From assembly GCA_002721105.1 (NCBI GenBank), contig PBJL01000012.1, positions 19,153 to 83,152 of the forward strand: a DNA stretch of 64,000 nucleotides, in the 5' to 3' direction. Below the pieces are notes generated by a model. That model saw only the letters and a program-made list of their open reading frames with translations. It ran no database searches and was not told the origin of the DNA. Of this stretch, positions 8,383 through 16,141 are shown in pieces. Position 1 is the stretch's first letter; each line of letters starts with the position of its first letter. The position numbers and the translations under genes were made by a program. This stretch comes from Acidiferrobacteraceae bacterium. GTDB lineage: Bacteria > Pseudomonadota > Gammaproteobacteria > Arenicellales > UBA868.

Positions 8383-10352
8383 TTAGTATCTTTAAACTTA
8401 ATCATTTTATGGCCCTTACTTAGTGTCTGCCCTTCTGATACAAAAACCTCAGATACCATCGTGTCCCGTTCGGCCTTAAGTGTGTTCTCCATTTTCATAG
8501 CCTCTACTACAGCCAGTCGATCCCCTATTCGAACTCTTTGGGCAGGCGCCACTTCCAAAGATACCAGAAGCCCTGGCATTGGAGATAACAAGTACTCTGA
8601 ATCTAATTCATCTTGTACATCCGGCATAAGAAGATTTAGTTCATCTGTCCCCGGTGATAATATTGTTAAAGCGCTGTCAATTCCGCGAAAAAAAATATTA
8701 TAGTCAAACCCAAATCTTTCCACGTTAGCTACATTATTATCCCCATCTATCGTGAATTCAACCTGTAGTTGTCTATTATATCTCTCGATAACAATTCGAA
8801 TTTCCTTTGATCGCACCTTAACAACAAACTCATTTGAGAGACTGATACATTCTGTTTTAAATAAAGATTTAGTCAGTCGAACATGGCGAAACAAGGTGTC
8901 TTTTTCTAACGATTGTTCTCTCCTGTCAGACTCATATTTATCTAAAGATGCTACTAATGCAACTAAATGTAATTGATCATTGGGGCTTAAGCTTCTTGAA
9001 CCGAGACCATCTGGATATGCTTCTTGTAAAAAATCGGTATTGAAATTTCCGCGAACAAAAAGTGGGTGTCTAGATATCTGCGCTAACAACGGCACATTAG
9101 TCATAACTCCTTTGATGCAAAAATAATCAAGCGCTTTGGTCATTAACCTTATAGCATCATTTCTATTTTTTCCCCAAGTTATGACTTTGGCTAACATCGG
9201 ATCATAATTGATCTCAACATTGTCCCCCTCCCGCACCCCTGAATCTATCCTCAGATGATCACTAGTTATAGGTTTCATAAAACTAAATATTCGTCCAGTC
9301 TCTGGCAAAAAATCTTGATATACATCTTCCGCATAGATACGAGACTCTATTGCCCACCCATTATTTTTGATATCATTTTGTGATAGCGATAATCGCTCAC
9401 CACTTGCGATACGCAACATTAATTCGACAATGTCTATATTTTTTGTCATCTCTGTAACGGGATGCTCGACCTGAAGTCTCGTATTCATTTCAAGAAAATA
9501 AAAATGCCCTTTCGAATCTGCTATAAATTCAACAGTTCCAGCTGAAAAATAATCCACAGCATCAGACAGAGCTAGAGCCTGCACGCCCATGGCTTGACGC
9601 ATGCTTTCATGCACGAAAGGTGAGGGCGATTCTTCGATTACTTTTTGATGACGCCGCTGTATTGAACACTCTCTTTCTCCAAGGTGTACGCGGTTTCCAT
9701 ACTTATCTCCAATGACTTGAATCTCAATATGGCGAGGACGGGGTATATATTTCTCAATCAATATATTTGAGTCACCAAAACTTGCTGCAGCTTCACTACG
9801 AGCACGCTTAAAACTCTCATGACATTCTGCAGCGTTGAATGCGATACGCAAACCTTTTCCACCCCCCCCAGCGCTAGCTTTCAACATAATGGGGTAACCG
9901 ATCTCTTCTGCATGCGCTACAGCATCATGAGAATCAATCAAAGCTTCCGCGTATCCAGGAATAACTGAAACTCCTGCGTTCGCGGCTAGCTTCTTTGAGG
10001 CAATCTTATCTCCCATTAACTCGATTGATTCAGCACTGGGCCCCACGAAATTAACATTCTCTGCCTCAAGTGCCCGAGCAAACTCTGCATTTTCCGACAA
10101 AAAACCGTAGCCGGGATGCAACGCATCAGCCCCCACCTCTAGGCACGCCGCAACGATCGCTTCAACGTTAAGATAGCTTTGAGACGGCGCTGAAGGTCCA
10201 ATCAGAATTGCCTCATCTGCCAAATGAGTATGAAGAGAATTTTCATCAGCCTCTGAATAGACAGCCACCGTAGATATACCAAGTTGTTGTGCTGTCCGAA
10301 TAACACGACAAGCAATCTCGCCCCGATTCGCTATTAATAATTTATCAAACAT
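8379..10352 (-). CDS. pccA: Propionyl-/acyl-CoA carboxylase biotin-carrying alpha subunit
   Basis: Contains a biotin carboxylase domain (residues 1-450; ANRGEIACRVIRT, HPGYGFLSEN, ATP-grasp loop ASAGGGGKG, EMNTRLQVEHPVTE) and a C-terminal biotinyl domain with EAMKMENT, biotin lysine about K620. The 657-residue length and the intervening linker fit acyl-CoA carboxylase alpha subunits such as PccA or MccA rather than the stand-alone AccC. Coupling to meaB and a methylmalonyl-CoA epimerase points to propionyl-CoA as substrate, giving methylmalonyl-CoA. The beta (carboxyltransferase) subunit is absent here and must be encoded elsewhere. It is the first gene of its operon; the roughly 200 nt upstream show no clear regulatory element. 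Confidence 0.92.
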   Translation of the reverse strand: MFDKLLIANRGEIACRVIRTAQQLGISTVAVYSEADENSLHTHLADEAILIGPSAPSQSYLNVEAIVAACLEVGADALHPGYGFLSENAEFARALEAENVNFVGPSAESIELMGDKIASKKLAANAGVSVIPGYAEALIDSHDAVAHAEEIGYPIMLKASAGGGGKGLRIAFNAAECHESFKRARSEAAASFGDSNILIEKYIPRPRHIEIQVIGDKYGNRVHLGERECSIQRRHQKVIEESPSPFVHESMRQAMGVQALALSDAVDYFSAGTVEFIADSKGHFYFLEMNTRLQVEHPVTEMTKNIDIVELMLRIASGERLSLSQNDIKNNGWAIESRIYAEDVYQDFLPETGRIFSFMKPITSDHLRIDSGVREGDNVEINYDPMLAKVITWGKNRNDAIRLMTKALDYFCIKGVMTNVPLLAQISRHPLFVRGNFNTDFLQEAYPDGLGSRSLSPNDQLHLVALVASLDKYESDRREQSLEKDTLFRHVRLTKSLFKTECISLSNEFVVKVRSKEIRIVIERYNRQLQVEFTIDGDNNVANVERFGFDYNIFFRGIDSALTILSPGTDELNLLMPDVQDELDSEYLLSPMPGLLVSLEVAPAQRVRIGDRLAVVEAMKMENTLKAERDTMVSEVFVSEGQTLSKGHKMIKFKDTK

Positions 10353-10549
10353 CGCTAGTGCCTAGTCTACTCATTTTCCTATTTTTTTAATATGATCTAG
10401 GTGCCAAAGTCGCTATTAATCAGAACTAAATGCTCATAACAATTAAATGCGTTAAATCAATCAAGCAAGAACACAAAATACGCTAAAGAATATAGGGTTA
10501 TTTCCTTTCTAGCATAGCGTTACCCAAGTTCTATGCAAGGCCAAGTGTA

Positions 10550-11152
10550 TTACGCCGAGTTTAATGATACTTGCGCGCGCTGAAGGTCATCAGGTGTATT
10601 TGCATTTAAAAACATCTCCTGACAATCAGAAAAAGATACCATTTCAAAAGAATGGTTAGCCAACCAATGATCAATTTTCCGGCCTCCATTATCTAAAAAT
10701 AGATTCAGATCTTGCAATAAATCTCGATGCAAAAACATAAAAACCGGTTGTAGTCGATCGCCATCATAAGCCACGCCCAATCGTGATTGCTCCTTAAAAA
10801 CCTGATTCTTTAATCGCGAAACAAGGTCTAAAGGTATCAGGGGTGAATCGCAGGGTACAGTCATCAGCCATGGAGTTTCACACTTGGAAAGAATAGCTGC
10901 TACCCCTGCCAGTGGGCCACGGAAATCGTTAACGGTGTCGGCTACAACAGGATATCCAAATTTCGCATACTTTTTATAACTTCGATTAGCATTAATGATA
11001 ATATTCGAAACTTGAGGGGTTAGCCTATCAAGCACCCACTCTATCAACATGCGATCCTTCAAATTTACTAGGCCTTTATCAATTCCGCCCATACGAGTGC
11101 CGCGACCACCAGAAAGAATTGCGCCCGTAACCATACCTTGTTTATTTGACAT
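10550..11152 (-). CDS. mobA: Molybdenum cofactor guanylyltransferase
   Basis: Attaches GMP to molybdopterin to make the MGD form of the cofactor. The N-terminal nucleotide-binding signature LSGGRGTRMGGIDKGL (about residues 14-29) is intact, as are the family motifs GPLAGV and VPCDSPLIP. At 200 residues it matches E. coli MobA (194). It stands alone between pccA and bamC with no other cofactor genes nearby. Its presence implies the cell has MGD-dependent enzymes of the DMSO-reductase family outside this window. Confidence 0.93.
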   Translation of the reverse strand: MSNKQGMVTGAILSGGRGTRMGGIDKGLVNLKDRMLIEWVLDRLTPQVSNIIINANRSYKKYAKFGYPVVADTVNDFRGPLAGVAAILSKCETPWLMTVPCDSPLIPLDLVSRLKNQVFKEQSRLGVAYDGDRLQPVFMFLHRDLLQDLNLFLDNGGRKIDHWLANHSFEMVSFSDCQEMFLNANTPDDLQRAQVSLNSA

Positions 11153-11322
11153 TAATTCGCCCCATTATCACTAATTTTTTGCTAAGGTTATTTAATCTGC
11201 CAATTTGAATGAACAATATTAAATCTATAATAACCTCAGCGAATATTTTAAGGTTAGGTCTAAATTGGAAAAAACCTTTCAGCGATTAAACAACTCACCA
11301 AAATAAACTAAAATAAATTGTT

Positions 11323-12444
11323 ATGTCTCGAACGATACACATTCTTTTTCCTATCCTAGTTGTTATAGTCACCGCTGGATGCAGTACTAACTTTAATCGG
11401 GATAGCGATTTTACACCCACAATGCTTGAGATTCCGCCAGATCTAACCACACCGGAAACAATAAGTGCCAAACGAGTTCCCAACATTACTGAAACGCCTA
11501 TATCGGCACAAACTCTCGCAGAATTTGAAGAATTTCAGTCTAGTCAAGAATTAGCGAAGTACCAAGACTATCTAACTTGGCGCGAAACTAATAATGATGC
11601 CGAGAGCCTTAGTATAACGGCTTTTCGTGAATTTAAAAAAAGTCAGCAAAATACACAGCTTAGCCGAGACGGGGTACTGATCGTCTCTGACAATCAAGGT
11701 CGGGAAATTTTATTAGTCCGAGATACTCTGGACAGTAGCTGGAATCGTATTGATACAGCTCTAATCAATCTCAATATTCAACTCTTGAATAGCAGCAAAT
11801 CAAATTATGATTTTCGGATATCCTATAAAGTTGGACGTGATGGAGGTACAAATCAAGGATGGCGCAATTGGGCAACGTTGTTAACGGGGCGTATCATTTT
11901 CCAACTTAAATTGGAGGAACAAGAAGGCATAGTTATAGCGTCCCTTTTCGACCGGAATAACATTACTATCGCTACGCCAGAAGCAAATTCTTTATTACGT
12001 CAACTTGCGGTGCAACTTAAAACTTTTGCAGGAGAAGATCAGCAATTTGTGATTGGAGGCATTAATCCATTACCAGGGTTAAGTCTCTATAAAACAACAT
12101 CAGGTCAAACACAACTAATTATTCCAGAAAAACCTGAAATAGCTTGGAGGACAATAAATAGAGCGCTGAGAGAAGCTAATTTCTACATAGACAAGAGTGA
12201 TATTGATAGTCTTCATTTTTGGATTCGATACGTTGTACCTGGAAATAAATCCAACCAAGGGTTGCTCGCGCGTTTAGGGCTTAGAAAAAACAAATATCCA
12301 GAGATTATTGATCAATATCGTATGCAATTAGAGCCAGGCATTTCTATGGAATCAACAATCGTTTCGATCTGGAATGCGAATCAACAACCGGCAGAGAAAG
12401 GTGAGGAAGTTATTTACGCTATCTTTGAAAAACTAAAGAACTAA
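11323..12444 (+). CDS. bamC: Outer-membrane assembly lipoprotein BamC (NlpB)
   Basis: Accessory lipoprotein of the BAM complex that inserts beta-barrel proteins. A signal peptide ends in the lipobox VTAGC, giving lipid-modified C20. It is followed by the family hallmark LEIPPDLTTP, which in E. coli lies in the extended segment that binds BamD. Two helix-grip domains fill the remainder (about residues 110-230 and 245-373). At 373 residues it is slightly longer than E. coli BamC (344). An extra Gln/Glu/aromatic-rich stretch (about residues 60-105) resembles part of the small convergent lipoprotein next door. The usual dapA partner is not adjacent. Confidence 0.88.
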   Translation: MSRTIHILFPILVVIVTAGCSTNFNRDSDFTPTMLEIPPDLTTPETISAKRVPNITETPISAQTLAEFEEFQSSQELAKYQDYLTWRETNNDAESLSITAFREFKKSQQNTQLSRDGVLIVSDNQGREILLVRDTLDSSWNRIDTALINLNIQLLNSSKSNYDFRISYKVGRDGGTNQGWRNWATLLTGRIIFQLKLEEQEGIVIASLFDRNNITIATPEANSLLRQLAVQLKTFAGEDQQFVIGGINPLPGLSLYKTTSGQTQLIIPEKPEIAWRTINRALREANFYIDKSDIDSLHFWIRYVVPGNKSNQGLLARLGLRKNKYPEIIDQYRMQLEPGISMESTIVSIWNANQQPAEKGEEVIYAIFEKLKN

Positions 12445-12447
12445 AAA

Positions 12448-12750
12448 TCAGTCAGAAGGAGCATCATTTATAACCTGCTCCCTCTGCAATCTTCTCCATT
12501 TTTGATATGCTTGAAAATCTTGCCACCGCTTCCACTCTAAATACTCAATATAGTTGGAATCATCTATGACATATGTATCTTCCCCAGGACGCCTGTCTCC
12601 AAAAATATAAGCTGGATTAATCCCAACTGATGCGGGATCTGGGACAGATACAGGTCTGGCGCATCCAAAAAGCATTGAGATAACTAATATATAAAAAAAG
12701 CCGATAATTCCACTTCGGCAGCGAACTAGAATTTTTCTACTTTGGCACAT
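12448..12750 (-). CDS. Small putative lipoprotein with aromatic/charged tail
   Basis: A 100-residue product that I do not recognise as a named family. An N-terminal hydrophobic segment ends in SMLFGC, a plausible lipobox. The middle is Pro/Asp-rich, and the C-terminal third is dense in Trp, Tyr, Arg and Gln (YLEWKRWQDFQAYQKWRR). A good AAGGAG lies about 14 nt upstream of the ATG at 12750. It ends 3 nt from the convergent bamC stop. The tail recalls YQDYLTWRE in BamC, which may mean a shared interaction motif or common ancestry. Function unknown; probably attached to an envelope membrane. Confidence 0.65.
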   Translation of the reverse strand: MCQSRKILVRCRSGIIGFFYILVISMLFGCARPVSVPDPASVGINPAYIFGDRRPGEDTYVIDDSNYIEYLEWKRWQDFQAYQKWRRLQREQVINDAPSD

Positions 12751-13092
12751 CAGGAATTAATTCTCCTTACTCAAGTCAAAATCTTGTATTTGCAGTTGGT
12801 ACAGACAACTGTATATTAGTCACAATGAGGGCATAAAAATACTAATAGACGTATAATTATATGCCCTACCATTATCATCAACTCATGAACAGCTTTGTCG
12901 CCCAAAGACTCTATAAATAAATTTGATAGCACCTTTTCCTTGTCCAGAACTATTTGTATCCTTTTTACAACAAATACCTTGAATACTGCCGTTTTTTTAC
13001 CATAAAGGTGTTGCATTCAGGGAAAAAAGTAGCGAGAATAAAACTGCTTTTGTACAAGAGCAATCTTTTAACTTAACCTGGAGTTTCCTTCA
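12751..13092. other. 342-nt divergent promoter region with inverted repeats
   Basis: No gene is supported here; a reverse frame at 12816-13016 has no ribosome-binding site. It must hold promoters for the small lipoprotein (leftwards) and the porin-like gene (rightwards). Two inverted repeats are visible: CAGTTG/CAACTG (12793-12798 and 12806-12811) and GGGCATA/TATGCCC (12829-12835 and 12860-12866), the second flanking a TATAAT-like sequence. A possible porin promoter has TTGAAT followed 16-17 nt later by CATAAA near 12980-13006. GGAG sits about 8 nt before the ATG at 13093. Confidence 0.5.
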
Positions 13093-13743
13093 ATGAAAAA
13101 GAAACTGCTTGCAATTGCCGTAGCCGGCACATTTGCAGCACCAACAGTGGCCATGGCAGAATGGTCCCTGAGTGGTAGCGTCAGTCAAAGCGTATCGGTT
13201 ACAGGCAGCACCGTAACACTCGGTGGTGGAAGTGGCAGCTTAGGTATGTCCGGCAGTGCCGATCTCGGCAACGGCGTATCAGGTTCCGCCAGTTTTTCCG
13301 TGACCGGTGGGGGAACTGGCGCAAGTGTTGGCCTAGCCGGCGACTTTGGCTCCGTCTCCCTGAGTAATTCTGGTGTCACATGGGCCGGTTCCGGCATCCT
13401 TGGCACTAACGCAACAATCACTACCAACGGCAAGACTGCATCATTCAGCGTCGGTTTAGCTGAAACTATTGCAGGACTTAGCGTTGGAGCAACCTATAAC
13501 ACTGCTACTGGAAAAACCGGTGCATCCGTAGGTGGTAATGCCGGTGATGTATCTCTAGGCCTCAGTTATGACGGCAGTTCAACCAGCATTAGCGCTGGTC
13601 TGTTAGGCCTATCAGTATCAGCCGCTTCAGGCGGTGCAGCTACTGTAAGTTGGAGTTCATCCCTTGGTGGCGGTATGAGTTTCGGAGCCAGCTATGGCAC
13701 CGCAAGCTCTACACTTAAAGGTACTTTGAGCTACAGCTTCTAA
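13093..13743 (+). CDS. Small Gly/Ser-rich porin-like outer-membrane beta-barrel protein
   Basis: A 216-residue precursor with a clean signal peptide (MKKKLLAIAVAG...VAMA, cleavage before EW) and C-terminal Phe (LSYSF), the sorting signal of beta-barrel proteins. The repeat-like pattern (DLGNGVSGSASFS, GLAGDFGSVSLSNSG) recalls the strand-turn pattern of Gram-negative general porins. The mature chain, however, is under 200 residues, is dominated by Gly, Ser, Thr and Ala, and has very few Lys, Arg, Asp or Glu. That size suggests roughly 8-12 strands rather than 16. The gene uses many C-ending codons and looks richer in G+C than its neighbours, and a strong terminator follows it. Both suggest very high expression. 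I cannot assign a solute. Confidence 0.8.
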   Translation: MKKKLLAIAVAGTFAAPTVAMAEWSLSGSVSQSVSVTGSTVTLGGGSGSLGMSGSADLGNGVSGSASFSVTGGGTGASVGLAGDFGSVSLSNSGVTWAGSGILGTNATITTNGKTASFSVGLAETIAGLSVGATYNTATGKTGASVGGNAGDVSLGLSYDGSSTSISAGLLGLSVSAASGGAATVSWSSSLGGGMSFGASYGTASSTLKGTLSYSF

Positions 13744-13766
13744 GTCGCTCATTTATAAAGTTGTGT

Positions 13767-13797
13767 AAAAAGGGCGCCATTAGGCGCCCTTTTTTTG
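13767..13797 (+). terminator. Rho-independent terminator of the porin-like gene
   Basis: Perfect 8-bp GC-rich stem AGGGCGCC / GGCGCCCT (13771-13778 and 13783-13790), ATTA loop, then a run of T. It begins 24 nt after the stop codon. It is the clearest intrinsic terminator in the window and implies a strong monocistronic transcript. Confidence 0.93.
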
Positions 13798-13906
13798 GGT
13801 TACTAGGAAATTTTGCATTTATGAAAAGGATTCGTCTCATCTTGTAAAATTAATAAATTAAAGTAGAGAAGAAAACTAACTCTTCAGAAAATCAACAAAT
13901 CTACGC

Positions 13907-14917
13907 ATGGAAATCTCAAATAAACCACTAACGTTCAAGACTATGATCGTAAGCAGTGGTCTATTAATTGGACTTCTGGGGCTGACGCTGATTACTAGTA
14001 TATTTTTAAATCTAAATATCTTTCAGCTAATAAATCAAAACATGCCGGGGGGGTCGTTATTTTGGCTAAACCTTACTCATCTTGGGGATGCCGCAGTTGC
14101 AGTCACATTATTCAGTGCGCTTCTATACAAGCATAGGAAATGGCTCTGCGCCCTCACAATATCAATTCTATTCTCAGTTATTATCGTTCAAGGTCTCAAG
14201 CACACATTCGATGCACCTCGGCCACCAGCAAAATTACCAGTCGATCAAATCCGTGTTTTAACGCCAACACTCCAAGATTCAGTAAATCTTAATATGAAGA
14301 TCGATTACGAAAAACTTGTCGATAATCGAGTAGATATCTCTGCTGTATGGGCTTTGATCCAATCAGATCCGTCATCAAAAGAAGCCCTCTATTGGGTGCC
14401 TCGAATGAATGGGCAAGTGACAAAAGAACAGTTTGGCATTGCTTTTTCAAAGGAATCTTTGGCTCTTAAAGAAGGCACTTATGGTGGTATTTATAGACCC
14501 AGTAATCGTTCTTTCCCATCGGGTCATTCTGCCAGCATAATCTGCGCCATTACTTTATTATTGCTCTATCTGAAAAAAAATAGGTGGTCCTTAATTCTTC
14601 CTCTCATTGGGATAGTGGTAGCAGCGACAAGAGTTGTTATTGGAGTTCACTGGCCATTAGACATCGCAGTTGGTGGACTAATAGGGTATGTAATAGCCCT
14701 TCTCGGCATATGGATTAGCCAAAATACATCAGTAGCATCGTGGATCATAATACGAGAATTTAATGCCCTATTACCATTTGCTGCATCTATTTATCTAATT
14801 TTCAGACCACCTGTTTATCCCGAAGTAATGTTGCTTGAAATAATTTGCGGTGGGACTGCTTTAGCATTTGTCTCACTAAAGTATTGGCAACAACGGATAA
14901 AATTCAAGAAAGACTAG
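13907..14917 (+). CDS. PAP2-family membrane phosphatase
   Basis: Integral-membrane phosphatase of the PAP2 superfamily, which removes phosphate from lipid substrates such as undecaprenyl diphosphate, phosphatidate or lipid A. All three catalytic motifs are visible: KHTFDAPRP (about residue 98), PSGH (204-207) and TRVVIGVHWPLD (about 243-254). Predicted helices flank them, and two or three more follow at the C-terminus. An insert of roughly 100 residues between motifs 1 and 2 is unusually long and probably periplasmic. Motif layout alone does not choose between UppP/BacA-like, LpxE/LpxF-like or LpxT-like roles. The neighbouring PagL-like lipid A deacylase favours a lipid A substrate, which is an inference from context. 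Confidence 0.85.
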   Translation: MEISNKPLTFKTMIVSSGLLIGLLGLTLITSIFLNLNIFQLINQNMPGGSLFWLNLTHLGDAAVAVTLFSALLYKHRKWLCALTISILFSVIIVQGLKHTFDAPRPPAKLPVDQIRVLTPTLQDSVNLNMKIDYEKLVDNRVDISAVWALIQSDPSSKEALYWVPRMNGQVTKEQFGIAFSKESLALKEGTYGGIYRPSNRSFPSGHSASIICAITLLLLYLKKNRWSLILPLIGIVVAATRVVIGVHWPLDIAVGGLIGYVIALLGIWISQNTSVASWIIIREFNALLPFAASIYLIFRPPVYPEVMLLEIICGGTALAFVSLKYWQQRIKFKKD

Positions 14918-15050
14918 GGCGAACCACCCAACAAATTAATAACACTAACTTTTTAGAGGAGAAATTAGGCATCAAAACGCTTATTGATCACCACATTGGG
15001 TCGGTTGTCGGATAAAATATTATTCTACTAAACCTAGATAAATCCGAACA

Positions 15051-15725
15051 ATGCGCAAGATTGAAACAGTCTTCATTTCCTCAATCCGTTTAGACCTTAT
15101 GCATAAATGGCTCAAACGTATCCCTATTTACTTTTTCATCTCCACAACACTAGTTGGATTTTCTAGCCAAGCAGCTGATTCTATTTTGATTTCTGAACAA
15201 CATGGAAACCAATTTGGATTTGAAATCGGTGTCGGGCAAACTGCAGATATTCCAGCGTGCTCAAATTGCCCACCACCTCGACGAAGCCACAGATTCATAT
15301 CTCTTCTTGGCGTCTATGAGCGTCCTATACAACACCAATTGGTCGATGGTGCTAGAGGTCAATTGTCATGGAGAATGGAGGCTGGATTAGCCACCATAAC
15401 AGATGGTAATGAAAACGAACAATCTTACCTCATTAATTTATCCCCTCTCATGGTGCAATATAGAACTCATAGCCCCAACAAATCATGGAGCCAAAAATTG
15501 TTGGGAGGCATTGGGTTCGGTAGAACAAATTGGAAAGATTTCGGTGGCAAGCCTCTAAATTCTGCATCCCAATTCTTAGTTCACATTGGCGCAGGTCTAG
15601 AATTCCAACGCGCTACCAAACCGTATTCTCTTGATTACCGCTTGCTCCATGTTTCAAACGGCGGTTCTGGCAGTCCCAACATTGGAATTAACGCGCATGT
15701 AATTAGTATTACAATTCCATTCTGA
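15051..15725 (+). CDS. pagL: PagL-like lipid A 3-O-deacylase
   Basis: Outer-membrane beta-barrel of the acyloxyacyl hydrolase/PagL family, which removes the 3-O acyl chain of lipid A. The C-terminal signature is present: a catalytic His-x-Ser in LHVSNGGSGSPNIGIN near residue 200, followed by VISITIPF with a terminal Phe. The Glu of the Pseudomonas triad is not obvious; the equivalent spacing holds Asn. A second ATG at 15099 (MHKWLKR) would start directly before the hydrophobic signal sequence and may be the true start; neither start has a clear ribosome-binding site. The PAP2 phosphatase lies 133 nt upstream on the same strand. Confidence 0.75.
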   Translation: MRKIETVFISSIRLDLMHKWLKRIPIYFFISTTLVGFSSQAADSILISEQHGNQFGFEIGVGQTADIPACSNCPPPRRSHRFISLLGVYERPIQHQLVDGARGQLSWRMEAGLATITDGNENEQSYLINLSPLMVQYRTHSPNKSWSQKLLGGIGFGRTNWKDFGGKPLNSASQFLVHIGAGLEFQRATKPYSLDYRLLHVSNGGSGSPNIGINAHVISITIPF

Positions 15726-15733
15726 AAAAAGAC

Positions 15734-15943
15734 TTAAGGCCCTTCTTTGATCAACAAACTGCCTCGAACTAAACTTGATATATCTGCACACTTTATTCCC
15801 ATGTCATCACAGATGGCGATTTTCTGTACACTAGATGGGTTAGCTAGTGCATCTTGTATAAAACCCTGATTTAAATGATCAAACGTCTGAATAGTCAAAT
15901 TCACTGCTATAACAGTTAATACGAAATTTAAGTATTTTTTCAT
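15734..15943 (-). CDS. Small exported protein of unknown function
   Basis: A 69-residue product. An N-terminal basic and hydrophobic stretch (MKKYLNFVLTVIAVNLTI) looks like a signal peptide or membrane anchor. The remainder contains VQKIAICDDMGIKCADISSL, with two Cys that could form a periplasmic disulfide. GGAG lies 8 nt before the ATG, which supports translation. It converges on the pagL-like gene with an 8-nt gap, and a perfect 12-bp palindrome lies 24 nt upstream. No family or function recognised. Confidence 0.65.
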   Translation of the reverse strand: MKKYLNFVLTVIAVNLTIQTFDHLNQGFIQDALANPSSVQKIAICDDMGIKCADISSLVRGSLLIKEGP

Positions 15944-15966
15944 GATTAAACTCCATGTTTTATTGG

Positions 15967-15978
15967 TTACGATCGTAA
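15967..15978. promoter_or_regulatory. Perfect 12-bp palindrome, operator candidate
   Basis: TTACGATCGTAA is fully self-complementary. It lies 24 nt upstream of the small exported-protein gene and about 160 nt upstream of the divergent aminotransferase. The position suits a dimeric regulator; no regulator gene is nearby to pair it with. Confidence 0.4.
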
Positions 15979-16141
15979 TGCATTTGTGAATGGTGCCGAA
16001 ACGTTTTCTTGAATCACGCTAACTGTATCATTGTGATGGTAACCCTAAGGAACCCGTGTTTCTATAGTACTCATTAAAAATAGGTCGGCATATCGGGATT
16101 GCGACGAGCGAGATTTCTCTGCAAAACTAAAAGAAGACTAG

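Noticed and set aside
12816..13016. 66-codon leftward open frame in the intergenic region before the porin-like gene
   Set aside because: No ribosome-binding site, no recognisable domain, and it would cross the inverted repeats and likely promoters.
13185..13433. 82-codon antisense frame inside the porin-like gene
   Set aside because: Pro/Leu-rich mirror of Gly/Ser codons on the coding strand; a typical shadow frame of a G+C-richer gene.
14955..14965. Good AGAGGAG ribosome-binding-site sequence between the PAP2 and PagL-like genes
   Set aside because: No start codon follows at usable distance; frames from possible ATT or ATC starts stop within a few codons.
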